Shown here: piece after piece, positions 21,963 to 31,060 of the stretch
Position numbering within the stretch: the first letter of the stretch is position 1
Layout of the letters: every line of letters begins with the position of its first letter
Assembly: GCA_025964615.1 (NCBI GenBank)
Contig: JAOPYM010000372.1
Span: 1 to 33,573, forward strand
DNA length: 33,573 nt
Reading direction: 5' to 3'
From: Actinomycetes bacterium
GTDB taxonomy: Bacteria > Actinomycetota > Actinomycetes > Streptosporangiales > Streptosporangiaceae
The notes under the pieces: model-generated
The model's input: the letters and a program-made list of their open reading frames with translations, nothing else
Databases searched by the model: none
Told to the model about the DNA's origin: nothing
Position numbers and translations under genes: made by a program

Positions 21963-24470
21963 TCACGAGAGCCGGGTGCCCGCGTTCTCCACGACGTGGG
22001 CCCACTCGGCGAGCAGGGTCTGAGCGGCGTCCCGGTCGGGGCCCTCGGCCCACAGGTGGGTGACCGCCTCGGCCGGGTCGGGCAGGATGAGCGCCCAGGC
22101 TCCGGTCTCCTCGACCACCCGTACCCCGTCGGTGGTGTCGATGGTCCGGTCGCCTGCCGCCTCCACGATGTGCCGCATCACACTGCCCTTGGCCGCCCAC
22201 GGAGTCGGCACCGACCGGCGGAGCAGATGCGCCTCGGGGATGCGCTGATCGATCTGCGACAGCGTCAGCCGGGTCCTGGCCACCAGGCCGACCAGCCGGA
22301 TGAAGGCGGCGATGCCGTCCACGGTGGGGCTGAACTCGGGCAGCACGAACCCGCCCCTGCCGTCCCCCGCGAAGATGATGCCGGAGGCGGACGCGGCCCT
22401 GGTGAGGACGTCCTGCGAGGTGGAGGTCCACTCGACCCGTACTCCGTGGAAACGGCAGACCTGCTCGGCCACCCGGGTGGTGGTGACCGGCAGCGCGACC
22501 CGCCCGCCACGGCGCTCCGCCGCGACCAGGTCGAGCATGACAAGGAGCGCGCGGTCGTCGCCGATCAGCTCGCCGTTCTCGTTGACCAGCGAGATCCGCT
22601 CCCCCACCGGGTCGAACCGGACACCGAACGCCGCCCGGGCCGACGAGACCAGCTCGCCCAGACGTTGCAGGTCGCGCATCCGCTCGGCAAGGGTCTCGGT
22701 GGGCTTGGCCTCGTCGAGCCGGTTGTTCATGGTCAGCACGTCCACGCCGACCCGGCCGAGCAGGGTGGGCAGCACCAGCGACGACACGCCTCCGGCGCAG
22801 TCCAGGACGATCTTGAGCCCGGCCTCCCTGACACCGGTCATGTCCACCCGGCGCAGCATGTCCCTGGTGTACGACTCGATGGTCCGGACCGGGTAGCTGA
22901 GTTCCGCGATCTCGCCGGGGAAGGCCCTGCGGTACTCCTGGCGCCCGTAGACCCGTTCCAGCTTCCGCTGCGCGGCTAGCGAGAGGTCGGCGCCGTCCTC
23001 GTCCAGGAAGATGATGTCGACGCCCTGCGGGTCACCGGGGGTGGTCCGGATGAAGATGCCGCCGGTGCAGTCCTCCCTGGCCGTCTCGAACCTGGCCATC
23101 GGCAGCGGGCAGGCCTCCAGGTCCGCCACGTTGATGGCGCTGGCGGTGAGCGCGCTGATCACGGCCCGTTTGAGGGTGCGCGCCGCCCGGGAGGCGTCCC
23201 GGGCGGTGACCACGGTCGTGCCCTTCTTCAGGGTCGTGGCGTAGGCGCTGCTCAGCCGGACGGCCAGTTCCGGGGTGATCTCGACGTTGACCAGGCCCGA
23301 CACGCCTCTCGGGCCGAACAGGCTGCGCTGGCCTCTGGACTCCCAGATGACGCTGGCGTTGACGACCGCGCCGGCCTCGATGGTCTTGAACGGGTAGACC
23401 TTGACCCCGCTGGAGATGTACGCCTCGGCCTCGATGACGCACTCGTCACCGACGACCGCGCCCTCCTCGATCCTGGCCCCGGCCATGACATCGGTGTTCT
23501 TGCCGACCACACAGCCGCGCAGGTTGGTGAACGGCCCCACGAAGACGTTGTCGTGCACGACGGCGCGGTGCAGGAACGCACCCTCCTTGACGACCACGTT
23601 GCTGCCTAGCACGGTGAACTCGCGCAGTTCCGCCCCGGCTTCGACCTTGGCATAGTCCCCCACGTACAGCGGGCCCTTGAGGATCGCCTCGGGGTCGACC
23701 TCGGCGCCCTCAGCGACCCACACTCCCGGTGAGACCTCGAACCCGTCGATCTCGATGTCGACCCGGCCGGAGAGCATGTCGGCCTGGGCCTTGAGGTAGC
23801 TCTCGTGGGTGCCGACGTCCTCCCAGTAACAGTCGGCCACGTACCCGTAGAGGGGCGCGCCCTCGGCCAGCAGTTTGGGGAACACGTCGCTGGACCAGTC
23901 CACGGACTCGCCCTCGGCGACCCGCTGGAGTACCTCGGGCTCCATCACGTAAATGCCGGTGTTGACCGTGTCGGAGAACACCTGGCCCCAGGTGGGCTTC
24001 TCCAGGAAGCGCTGGATCCGGCCGTCGTCGTCAGCGATGACGATCCCGAACTCCAGCGGGTTGGGCACCCGCTTGAGCCCGATCGTGACGAGCGCGCCGT
24101 TCTCCTTGTGGAAGCGCACCATGTCGGTCAGGTCCATGTCGGTGAGCGCGTCGCCGGAGATCACCAGGAACCGGTCGTCCCGCAGGGCCTCCTGGGCGTT
24201 CCTGACGCTGCCCGCGGTGCCGAGCGGGATCTCCTCCGTCGCGTAGCTCAGGGTCATCCCGAGCTCCTCACCGTCCCCGAAGTAGTTGCGGATCAAAGCC
24301 GCGAGGAACTGGACGGTGACGACGGTCTCAGTGAAGCCGTGCCGTTTGAGCAGCCTCAGCACGTGTTCCATGATCGGCCGGTTGATGACCGGGAGGAGTG
24401 GTTTGGGCTGGTTGGCGGTCATCGGCCGGAGCCGGGTGCCCTCCCCGCCCGCCATGACGACGGCCTTCAT
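21963..24470 (-). CDS. Sugar-nucleotidyltransferase/degenerate phosphomutase fusion (Mpg2-like)
   Basis: The 835-residue protein has three domains. Residues 1-235 are a nucleotidyltransferase (MAGGEGTRLRPMTANQPKPL, FLVISGDALTDMDL). Residues about 250-365 are left-handed beta-helix repeats (GPFTNLRGCVVGKNTDVMAG). Residues about 380-830 match alpha-D-phosphohexomutases. The mutase motifs are degenerate: the phosphoserine loop TASHNP reads IRTTPGDP (about 474), the metal loop DGDGDR reads FDPVGERI (about 620) and the sugar loop reads AGDGRGGF (about 700). Streptomyces SCO1388-type proteins, called mannose-1-phosphate guanylyltransferases, share this layout. It probably makes an NDP-sugar for the envelope. 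It starts four bases after pgsA2, so it is in the same operon. Confidence 0.88.
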   Translation of the reverse strand: MKAVVMAGGEGTRLRPMTANQPKPLLPVINRPIMEHVLRLLKRHGFTETVVTVQFLAALIRNYFGDGEELGMTLSYATEEIPLGTAGSVRNAQEALRDDRFLVISGDALTDMDLTDMVRFHKENGALVTIGLKRVPNPLEFGIVIADDDGRIQRFLEKPTWGQVFSDTVNTGIYVMEPEVLQRVAEGESVDWSSDVFPKLLAEGAPLYGYVADCYWEDVGTHESYLKAQADMLSGRVDIEIDGFEVSPGVWVAEGAEVDPEAILKGPLYVGDYAKVEAGAELREFTVLGSNVVVKEGAFLHRAVVHDNVFVGPFTNLRGCVVGKNTDVMAGARIEEGAVVGDECVIEAEAYISSGVKVYPFKTIEAGAVVNASVIWESRGQRSLFGPRGVSGLVNVEITPELAVRLSSAYATTLKKGTTVVTARDASRAARTLKRAVISALTASAINVADLEACPLPMARFETAREDCTGGIFIRTTPGDPQGVDIIFLDEDGADLSLAAQRKLERVYGRQEYRRAFPGEIAELSYPVRTIESYTRDMLRRVDMTGVREAGLKIVLDCAGGVSSLVLPTLLGRVGVDVLTMNNRLDEAKPTETLAERMRDLQRLGELVSSARAAFGVRFDPVGERISLVNENGELIGDDRALLVMLDLVAAERRGGRVALPVTTTRVAEQVCRFHGVRVEWTSTSQDVLTRAASASGIIFAGDGRGGFVLPEFSPTVDGIAAFIRLVGLVARTRLTLSQIDQRIPEAHLLRRSVPTPWAAKGSVMRHIVEAAGDRTIDTTDGVRVVEETGAWALILPDPAEAVTHLWAEGPDRDAAQTLLAEWAHVVENAGTRLS

Positions 24471-24474
24471 TGAG

Positions 24475-25068
24475 TTATTCCTCCGCCACTCGGTAGGCCT
24501 CTGGCAGCTGGTATGCCTGGACGGCGTAGAGGCCGGCCGCCCACCAGTAAAGGCCCGTTCCCCAGATCACGAACGCCCAACCGGTGATCTTTGCCACGGT
24601 GGCGTAGGTCCCAGTATGGTCGCCCAGCAGCAGGAGCGGGAAGGCGTAGAGCAGATTCATCGTCGCGGCCTTGCCGATGAAGTGGACCGAGAACGCGCCG
24701 TACCCCTTGTGCCGCACCATGCCCAGCGGGATCGCCATGAACAGCTCGCGGGAGATGAGCAGAATGGGCAGCCAGAGCGGGATGACGTGCCGCACGGTGA
24801 GCCCGATCAGCGTGGCCAGGATGTAGAGCCGGTCCGCCGCCGGGTCCAGTATGGCGCCGAGCCTGCTGGTCTGGTTCCACGCGCGGGCGAGCTTGCCGTC
24901 CAGCCAGTCCGAGGCCCCCGCGACCACCAGGACGCCCAGCGCCCACCAGTCGTGGTGGGCGAGCACCAGCCACAGGAAGAGCGGCACGCCGAGCAACCGG
25001 GCGAGACTGAGCGCGTTCGGCACCGTCCAGACCCGGTCGCCGGCCTCGTTCTCGATGGTCACTCCCAT
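24475..25068 (-). CDS. pgsA2: CDP-alcohol phosphatidyltransferase (PgsA2 type)
   Basis: The 197-residue membrane enzyme carries the CDP-alcohol phosphotransferase signature [20 protein letters not shown] followed by LDPAADR (DG-x2-AR-x8-G-x3-D-x3-D, complete). There are about six hydrophobic segments. It would transfer a phosphatidyl group from CDP-diacylglycerol to an alcohol. The position matches Rv1822 (pgsA2), annotated as a phosphatidylglycerophosphate synthase, but the acceptor cannot be read from sequence. The ATG at 25068 has a strong GGGAGGGG. It is the first gene of the operon running through mpg2, DUF881, sbp and DUF881. Confidence 0.9.
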   Translation of the reverse strand: MGVTIENEAGDRVWTVPNALSLARLLGVPLFLWLVLAHHDWWALGVLVVAGASDWLDGKLARAWNQTSRLGAILDPAADRLYILATLIGLTVRHVIPLWLPILLISRELFMAIPLGMVRHKGYGAFSVHFIGKAATMNLLYAFPLLLLGDHTGTYATVAKITGWAFVIWGTGLYWWAAGLYAVQAYQLPEAYRVAEE

Positions 25069-25166
25069 GCCCCTCCCTCAGGTCGCCGAGTGATCTCGAC
25101 CCTATCCGCCCAGTGATACCCGGAATGGGTAGCGTCCGGGTAGAGACTCGCGGAGAGGGACAAGAC

Positions 25167-25688
25167 ATGCGGTGGAAGCTCCATGGCGAACGAGCCGTGT
25201 ACAGCAGTCCCTGGCTGGATGTGAAGCTGGCCGACGTCGAGTTGCCCGACGGGCGCAGGTTCGACCACCATCTGGTCCGGCTCCGGCCGGCGGCCGGGGC
25301 CTTCTGCGTCGATGACCGGCAGCAGGTGCTGCTGATCTGGCGCCATCGTTTCATCCCGGATGTCTGGGGGTGGGAACTGCCCGGCGGGCGGATCGAGGCC
25401 GGCGAGGAGCCTGCCGAGGCCGCGGCGCGGGAGGTCCTGGAGGAGACGGGGTGGCGGCCGGGCCCCCTCACCCACCTCCTGGACGTACGGCCGTCGCCGG
25501 GGCTCACCGATGGCGTGCATCACATCTTCCGCGCGGACGGGGCGAGTCAGGTGGGGCCGCCGACCGATGTCGAGGCCGAGCGGGTCGAGTGGGTGCCGAT
25601 CGCGTCGGCCCCGGCGCTGATCGCCCGGGGGGAGATCGTCTCGTCCTCGACGATGACAGGACTGCTCTATCTGATGACGACGGGCTGA
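25167..25688 (+). CDS. Nudix hydrolase, ADP-ribose pyrophosphatase-like
   Basis: The 173-residue protein has a complete Nudix box ([20 protein letters not shown], then ETGW), giving the G-x5-E-x7-REUxEExGU pattern needed for metal-dependent hydrolysis of nucleoside diphosphate-X. The flanking N-terminal motif [20 protein letters not shown] and [16 protein letters not shown] resemble ADP-ribose pyrophosphatases and related house-cleaning enzymes. The ATG at 25167 has GAGAGGGA upstream; an open frame extends to 25113. It is divergent from pgsA2 and convergent with the ABC transporter genes, with a strong hairpin at the 3' junction. Confidence 0.93.
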   Translation: MRWKLHGERAVYSSPWLDVKLADVELPDGRRFDHHLVRLRPAAGAFCVDDRQQVLLIWRHRFIPDVWGWELPGGRIEAGEEPAEAAAREVLEETGWRPGPLTHLLDVRPSPGLTDGVHHIFRADGASQVGPPTDVEAERVEWVPIASAPALIARGEIVSSSTMTGLLYLMTTG

Positions 25689-25690
25689 AC

Positions 25691-25725
25691 GCGTCCCGAT
25701 CCCGCCTCGCCCGGGATCGGGACGC
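25691..25725. terminator. 14-base perfect hairpin between convergent genes
   Basis: Arms 25691-25704 and 25712-25725 pair without mismatch across a 7-base loop. It lies two bases after the Nudix stop and four bases before the stop of the opposing ABC gene, so it can end both transcripts. Confidence 0.75.
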
Positions 25726-25729
25726 CGGG

Positions 25730-27718
25730 TCAGTCCACCTCCGCGACGGCCTGTGCGAACTGGGCCTGGTACAGGCGCTGGTAGGCGCCTTCGGCCTTGA
25801 CCAGTTCGTTGTGCGTGCCCTGCTCGACGATGCGCCCGGACTCCATGACGAGGATCAGGTCCGCGTCGCGGATGGTCGACAGGCGGTGCGCGATGACGAA
25901 GCTGGTCCGGCCCTCGCGCAGCGAGTTCATCGCCCGCTGGATCAGCACCTCCGTCCGGGTGTCCACCGAGCTCGTCGCCTCGTCCAGGATGAGGATGGCG
26001 GGCTCGGCCAGGAACGCCCGGGCGATGGTGATGAGCTGCTTCTCACCGGCGCTGACGTTGTCTCCCTCGTCGTCCAGTACGGTCTCGTAGCCGTCCGGCA
26101 GGGTCCGGACGAAGTGGTCGACGTGGGTGGCGCGGGCCGCCTCGACGATCCGCTCCCGGGACGCCCCGAACGCGCCGTACGCGATGTTGTCCGCGATGGT
26201 GCCGCCGAACAGCCAGGCGTCCTGCAGCACCATGCCGGTCTTGGACCGCAGTTCCTCCCGGGACATGGCGGCGATGTCGACCCCGTCGAGCGTGATCCGC
26301 CCGCCGGTGACGTCGTAGAAGCGCATCAGCAGGTTGACCAGCGTGGTCTTGCCCGCCCCGGTCGGCCCCACGATGGCCACGGTCTGGCCCGGCTGCACCG
26401 AGAGCGACAGGTCCTCGATCAGCGGGGTCTCCGGGCTGTAACTGAACGAGACGTGCTGGAACTCGACCTTGCCGTGTACGTCGGCGGGCCGCTGCGGCTC
26501 CAGCGGGTCGGGTTCCTGCTCCTGCGCGTCGAGCAGCGCGAAGACCCGTTCGGCCGAGGCGACGCCGGACTGCAGCAGGTTGGCCATGCTGGCCACCTGG
26601 GTGAGCGGCTGGGTGAACTGCCGCGAGTACTGCACGAACGCCTGTACCTCGCCGAGCGACAGCGATCCGGAGGCGACCCGCAGCCCGCCGACCACCGCGA
26701 CCAGCACGTAGTTGAGGTTGCCGACGAACATCATGGTGGGCTGGATCATCCCGGAGATGAACTGCGCCTTGAAGCTCGCCGCGTACAGCGTCTCGTTGTG
26801 GTCGCGGAAGGTCTCGGCGGACTCCTTCTGCCGGCCGAAGACCTTGACCAGGGAGTGCCCGGTGAACATCTCCTCGATGTGCGCGTTGAGCCGCCCGGTG
26901 GTGGCCCACTGCTTGATGAACTGAGGCTTGGCGCGCTTGCCGATCCGGCCTGCGACGACCACCGAGATCGGCACGGTGACCAGCGCGACCACGGCGAGCA
27001 GCGGCGAGATCCAGAGCATCATGGCCAGCACGCCGACGATGGTCAGCAGCGAGATGACCAGCTGGCCGAGGGTCTGCTGCAGGGTCTGTGCCAGGTTGTC
27101 GATGTCGTTGGTGACCCGGCTGAGCACCTCGCCGCGCGGCTGCCGGTCGAAGTAGCTGAGCGGCAGCCGGGACAGCTTGGCCTGGGCCTGCTCGCGCAAC
27201 CGGTACATCGACCGGTTCACCAGGTTGGCGATGAGCCGCCCCTGCATCAGGCTGAGCAGCGACGCGCCCACGTAGATCGCGAGCACGATCAGCAGGACCT
27301 TGCCGACCTGCCCGAAGTCGATGCCGTGCCCCGGCACCACATGCGACATGGACGCGACCATGTCCGCCTGTGTCCCCTGCCCATGCGCGCGCAGCCGCGC
27401 GGCCGCCTGCGCCTGGGTGACGCCCGCCGGGATCGTACGGCCGATCACTCCACCGAAGATCAGGTCGGTGGCCTGGCCCAGAATGCGCGGGCCGAACACC
27501 GACAGCGCGACGCTGGACACACCGAGCAGCAGCGCGGTGAACATCAGCGGGCGCTCCGGCCGCAAGGTGTTCAGCAGCCGTCCGAGGGAGCCGCGGAAGT
27601 TCAGCGGCTTCTCCACCGACGGCCCGTTCATCCAGGCCGCAGGTCCGCGGCCCATCCCGGCCGGAGCCGGTCCAGGCCCTCTGGCCGGGGTCGGCCGCTC
27701 ACCATTCGGGGTAGTCAC
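25730..27718 (-). CDS. ABC exporter subunit B (consensus catalytic residues)
   Basis: The 662-residue fused permease-ATPase is the second half of a probable heterodimeric exporter. A Pro/Gly-rich N-terminal tail precedes about six membrane segments (residues 55-390), then the ATPase. It has Walker A GPTGAGKTT, Walker B ILILDEATSSVD with catalytic Glu, and AHRLSTIR with the switch His. Its signature loop is non-canonical (NVSAGEKQ). An unusual extension of about 60 residues, rich in Ala, Gly and Gln, sits between the first two membrane helices (SMSHVVPGHGIDFGQV). The GTG at 27718 overlaps the stop of its partner (GTGA). The substrate is unknown; a multidrug role is likely given the TetR regulator. 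Confidence 0.92.
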   Translation of the reverse strand: MTTPNGERPTPARGPGPAPAGMGRGPAAWMNGPSVEKPLNFRGSLGRLLNTLRPERPLMFTALLLGVSSVALSVFGPRILGQATDLIFGGVIGRTIPAGVTQAQAAARLRAHGQGTQADMVASMSHVVPGHGIDFGQVGKVLLIVLAIYVGASLLSLMQGRLIANLVNRSMYRLREQAQAKLSRLPLSYFDRQPRGEVLSRVTNDIDNLAQTLQQTLGQLVISLLTIVGVLAMMLWISPLLAVVALVTVPISVVVAGRIGKRAKPQFIKQWATTGRLNAHIEEMFTGHSLVKVFGRQKESAETFRDHNETLYAASFKAQFISGMIQPTMMFVGNLNYVLVAVVGGLRVASGSLSLGEVQAFVQYSRQFTQPLTQVASMANLLQSGVASAERVFALLDAQEQEPDPLEPQRPADVHGKVEFQHVSFSYSPETPLIEDLSLSVQPGQTVAIVGPTGAGKTTLVNLLMRFYDVTGGRITLDGVDIAAMSREELRSKTGMVLQDAWLFGGTIADNIAYGAFGASRERIVEAARATHVDHFVRTLPDGYETVLDDEGDNVSAGEKQLITIARAFLAEPAILILDEATSSVDTRTEVLIQRAMNSLREGRTSFVIAHRLSTIRDADLILVMESGRIVEQGTHNELVKAEGAYQRLYQAQFAQAVAEVD

Positions 27719-29448
27719 GCCGCCTCCTGCTCTGTGAGCTGGGAGAGCACGATCTCCCGATAGGTCTCATTGGTGCCCATCAGTTCACTGTGCGTCCCGG
27801 TGCCGACGACGCGGCCCTCGTCGAGGACCACGATCCGGTCGGCGTGCCTGATGGTGCTGACCCGCTGCGCGACGATCACTACGGTCGCCTCGGCGGTCTC
27901 GGCGGTGAGCGCGGCTCGTAGCGCCGCGTCGGTGGCGTAGTCGAGCGCGGAGAACGAGTCGTCGAACAGGTAGACCTCTGGCCTGCGGACGAGCGTGCGG
28001 GCGATGGCCAGCCGCTGCCGCTGACCGCCGGACACGTTGGTGCCGCCCTGCGCGATCTTCGCCTCGAGCCCGCCCTCCATCCGCTCCACGAAGCCGCGGG
28101 CCTGGGCGATCTCCAGTGCGTGCCAGAGTTCCTCGTCGGTGGCGTCCGGCCGCCCGTACCGCAGGTTGGACGCGACGGTCCCGGAGAAGAGGTACGGCCG
28201 CTGCGGTACGAACCCGACGACGGTCGACAGCACTTCAGGGGCGAGCGATCGTACGTCCACGCCGTCCACCAGCACGCTCCCGCCGGTGACGTCGAACAGC
28301 CTCGGCACCAGCCCGAGCAGCGTCGTCTTACCGCTGCCCGTACTCCCGATGACGGCGGTGATCTCACCCGGCCGGGCGACCAGGTCGACGCCCTTCAGCA
28401 CCGGCTCCTCCGCGCCCGGGTAGCCGAACTCCACCTCGCGCAGCTCCAGGTTGCCGCGCGCCCCGGTGAGCGGGATCGGCTCGGCGGGCGGCACGACACT
28501 GGTGTCGGTCTCCAGCACCTCCTGGATGCGTTCCGCGCATACCTCGGCGCGCGGCACCATCATGAACATGAAGGTGGCCATCATCACCGACATGAGGATC
28601 TGCATCAGATAGCTGAGGAACGCGGTCAGCGCCCCGACCTTCATCGAACCACTGTCGATCAGGTGCCCGCCGAACCAGAGGACCGCGACGCTGGAGACGT
28701 TCACCACCAGCATCACCAGCGGGAACATGAAGGCCATCAGCCGTCCCACACCCAGCGACACGTCCGTCAGCTCGTCGTTGGCGACCTGGAACCGCTCGGT
28801 CTCCCGGCCGTCCCGGACGAAGGCCCGGATCACCCGGATACCGGTGATCTGCTCACGGAGCACCTGGTTGACCCGGTCGAGCCGCTCCTGCATGAGCCGG
28901 AACAGCGGCCGCATCCGGGAGATCAGCAGCATGATGACCACACCGAGCACCGGCACGATGATCACCAGCAGGGAGGACAGCTTGACGTCCTGGTTGAGCG
29001 CCATCAGGATGCCGCCGACCATCATGATGGGCGCCGCGACCATCATGGTCAGCGTCATCACCACCAGCATCTGCACCTGCTGGACGTCGTTGGTGGTCCG
29101 GGTGATCAGCGACGGTGTGCCGAACTTCCCGACCTCCCGCGCGGAGAACGACTGGACCCGGTCGAACAGCGCGCCCCGGATGTCACGGCCGAGCGCCATC
29201 GCGGTCCGGGCGCCGAAGTACACCGCGGTGACCGAGCAGGCGATCTGCACCAGTGACACCGCGATCATCACCCCGCCGGTGCTCAGGATGTAGCCGGTGT
29301 CGCCCCTGACCACACCGGTGTCGATGATGTCGGCGTTGAGGGTGGGCAGGTAAAGGGTGGCCAGGGTCTGTACCAACTGCAGCACGACGACCAGCGCTAT
29401 GGGTTTGCGGTACGGGCGCAGGTGCACACGCAGCAGTCGGATCAGCAC
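27715..29448 (-). CDS. ABC exporter subunit A (degenerate catalytic residues)
   Basis: The 577-residue fused permease-ATPase has about six membrane helices (residues 15-310) and an ATPase domain. It has Walker A GSTGSGKTT and a canonical signature, NVSGGQRQR. Walker B reads VYLFDDSFSALD, with Asp in place of the catalytic Glu, and the switch reads VAQRVSTIR, with Gln in place of His. This pattern, complementary to the partner gene's non-canonical signature, is that of heterodimeric exporters with one degenerate site, as in TM287/288. The GTG at 29448 follows a GAGGAGAGAGAG stretch. It lies 23 bases after the tetR gene and overlaps the partner by four, so the three genes form one operon. Confidence 0.93.
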   Translation of the reverse strand: MLIRLLRVHLRPYRKPIALVVVLQLVQTLATLYLPTLNADIIDTGVVRGDTGYILSTGGVMIAVSLVQIACSVTAVYFGARTAMALGRDIRGALFDRVQSFSAREVGKFGTPSLITRTTNDVQQVQMLVVMTLTMMVAAPIMMVGGILMALNQDVKLSSLLVIIVPVLGVVIMLLISRMRPLFRLMQERLDRVNQVLREQITGIRVIRAFVRDGRETERFQVANDELTDVSLGVGRLMAFMFPLVMLVVNVSSVAVLWFGGHLIDSGSMKVGALTAFLSYLMQILMSVMMATFMFMMVPRAEVCAERIQEVLETDTSVVPPAEPIPLTGARGNLELREVEFGYPGAEEPVLKGVDLVARPGEITAVIGSTGSGKTTLLGLVPRLFDVTGGSVLVDGVDVRSLAPEVLSTVVGFVPQRPYLFSGTVASNLRYGRPDATDEELWHALEIAQARGFVERMEGGLEAKIAQGGTNVSGGQRQRLAIARTLVRRPEVYLFDDSFSALDYATDAALRAALTAETAEATVVIVAQRVSTIRHADRIVVLDEGRVVGTGTHSELMGTNETYREIVLSQLTEQEAA

Positions 29449-29471
29449 GGGGGGCTCTCTCTCCTCGATCC

Positions 29472-30041
29472 TCAGGTCAAAAGTTCGTCAAGGGCGGCGC
29501 CCAGCAGCACGGAGAACGGCTCGGTGCTGCCGGGACGCAGCCAGAAGTGGGTGGCGACCCGAACCGCCCCGGACACGGCGGCGGCCAGTACCCGGGGGCG
29601 AAGGTCACATGCGGGGTCGGCGCCGATCCGGTCCGCGATGGCCTCGGCCAGCGGTGCCTCGAGCGCGACGACCCCCTTGTAGAACTCGCCGCGCAGGCTC
29701 GGCGCGGAGAGCATCATCTGGATCGCGGCCTTGTCCGGTTCCTGGTCCCCGACGTACTCCCGCATCGCCGTGATGACCGCGTCGCGCAGCGGCTCACCGG
29801 CGGGCCGGGCCCGGAGCGCCGCCGCGATCCGGTCCGCCCGCTCGGACCGCAGCGCGCAGATGGCCTCTTCCCGGCTGGAGAAGTAGTTGTTGTAGGTCCG
29901 GGGCGAGACTCCCGCGGCCGCCGCGATGTCCTCGACCCGCACGTTCTCCAGCCCCCGTTCGAGCGCGAGCCGCAGCGCGGCCCGGCTCAAAGCCTCACGG
30001 GTGGCGAGCTTCTTGCGGGCTCGCAGCCCCCCGTCCTCCAT
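29472..30041 (-). CDS. TetR-family regulator of the ABC exporter
   Basis: The 189-residue protein has a TetR helix-turn-helix at about residues 10-60 (RKKLATREALSRAALRLALE, VEDIAAAAGVSPRTYNNYFS). The C-terminal domain has no obvious metal or cofactor motif (MMLSAPSLRGEFYKGVVALE) and would bind a small ligand. The gene is first in an operon with both ABC subunits. A perfect inverted repeat lies 20 bases upstream of its start, as expected for an autoregulated exporter operon. The ATG at 30041 has GTGGGG only about two bases away, so the ribosome site is atypical. Confidence 0.92.
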   Translation of the reverse strand: MEDGGLRARKKLATREALSRAALRLALERGLENVRVEDIAAAAGVSPRTYNNYFSSREEAICALRSERADRIAAALRARPAGEPLRDAVITAMREYVGDQEPDKAAIQMMLSAPSLRGEFYKGVVALEAPLAEAIADRIGADPACDLRPRVLAAAVSGAVRVATHFWLRPGSTEPFSVLLGAALDELLT

Positions 30042-30060
30042 GTCCCCACTTTACACATTA

Positions 30061-30075
30061 TTGCGTGACACGCAA
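30061..30075. promoter_or_regulatory. Perfect inverted repeat TTGCGT-gac-ACGCAA
   Basis: The 15-base dyad starts 20 bases upstream of the tetR ATG. Six-base arms and a 3-base centre are typical of TetR-family operators, and the sequence is AT-richer than its surroundings. On the minus strand TTGCGT could also act as a -35, so binding would block initiation. Confidence 0.6.
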
Positions 30076-30145
30076 ATATGTATGGCACAGATGATTTCCG
30101 GCCGTGGTACACCGTAGCGACACACCGCCTGGTCTGTCGCTCTGA

Positions 30146-30179
30146 TTTCCTGGAGGGTCAGCTTTCCTGGAGGGTCAGC
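30146..30179. repeat. 17-base tandem duplication at the ctaB 3' end
   Basis: TTTCCTGGAGGGTCAGC occurs twice in direct succession with no mismatch. The second copy contains the ctaB stop codon, so the first copy lies just downstream of the gene. It looks like a recent slippage event that did not alter the protein. Confidence 0.9.
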
Positions 30180-31059
30180 GCCAGCCTCCCGGCAGCAGGG
30201 CGGTTCCGGCGACCACCGCGAAGAGCAGGGTCAGGTAGGTGATCGAGAGGTGGAACAGCCGCATCGGCCGGACCTCCTGTCCGGCCCGTACCCGAGCCGG
30301 GAGCCGGTGCGCCTCGGCGAGGAACCAGCCGCCGAGCCCCAGCGCACAGACCGCGTAGACGGGGCCCGCGTACGGCGTGAGGGCGAGCGTCGCCCCGACC
30401 ATCGCATACGAGTACCAGAGGATCTTGCGCACCACCGTGCCCGCCGGGGCTACCACGGGCAGCATCGGGACCTCCGCAGCGGCGTAGTCCGCGCGGAACC
30501 GCATGGCCAGCGCCCAGAAGTGCGGCGGCGTCCAGAAGAACACGACGGCGAACAAGATGATCGCCGGCAGGCCCACCGAACCGGTCACGGCCGCCCAGCC
30601 CACCAGGACCGGGAAGCACCCGGCCGCGCCGCCGATCACGATGTTGGAGGCGCTGCGGCGCTTGAGCGCCAGGGTGTAGACCAGAACGTAGAACAGGATC
30701 GCCGCATCCGCGAGGGCGGCGGCGAGCGGGTTGACCAGCACCCCGAGCAGCACCGTGGCTGCCATGCCCAGCGCGATACCGAACGCGAGCGCCGGGCCAG
30801 GGCGGATGGCCCCGGTGGCCAGCGGCCGTTTCCTGGTACGGCCCATCTTCGCGTCGATGTCGCGGTCCAGGAAGCAGTTGATCGTGTTGGCGCTGCCGGC
30901 AGCCAGCCAGCCGCCCGCCACGGTGGCCGCGAGCAGGCCGGGCGCGGGCAGCCGGTGCCCGGCCAGCAGCATGGTGGGAATGGTCGTGACAAGCAGCAGC
31001 TCGATGATCCTGGGTTTGGTGAGCGCGACATACGAGCGGGCCACCTGAAGAGCGGCCAT
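30175..31059 (-). CDS. ctaB: Protoheme IX farnesyltransferase
   Basis: The 294-residue integral membrane enzyme adds a farnesyl group to heme b to give heme O, the precursor of heme A for cytochrome oxidase. It has the UbiA-family substrate motif [20 protein letters not shown], a second aspartate motif in [14 protein letters not shown], and [13 protein letters not shown]. About seven to nine membrane segments fill the rest. Length is typical for actinobacterial CtaB. The ATG at 31059 is one base after the stop of the small membrane gene, so it is the last gene of the oxidase operon. CtaA is not in the window. Confidence 0.95.
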   Translation of the reverse strand: MAALQVARSYVALTKPRIIELLLVTTIPTMLLAGHRLPAPGLLAATVAGGWLAAGSANTINCFLDRDIDAKMGRTRKRPLATGAIRPGPALAFGIALGMAATVLLGVLVNPLAAALADAAILFYVLVYTLALKRRSASNIVIGGAAGCFPVLVGWAAVTGSVGLPAIILFAVVFFWTPPHFWALAMRFRADYAAAEVPMLPVVAPAGTVVRKILWYSYAMVGATLALTPYAGPVYAVCALGLGGWFLAEAHRLPARVRAGQEVRPMRLFHLSITYLTLLFAVVAGTALLPGGWR

Positions 31060-31060
31060 C

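Noticed and set aside
25370-27763. A plus-strand open frame of 797 codons opposite the ABC gene
   Set aside because: It overlaps both the Nudix gene and the ABC subunit and has no recognisable domain; the minus-strand reading has complete Walker motifs.
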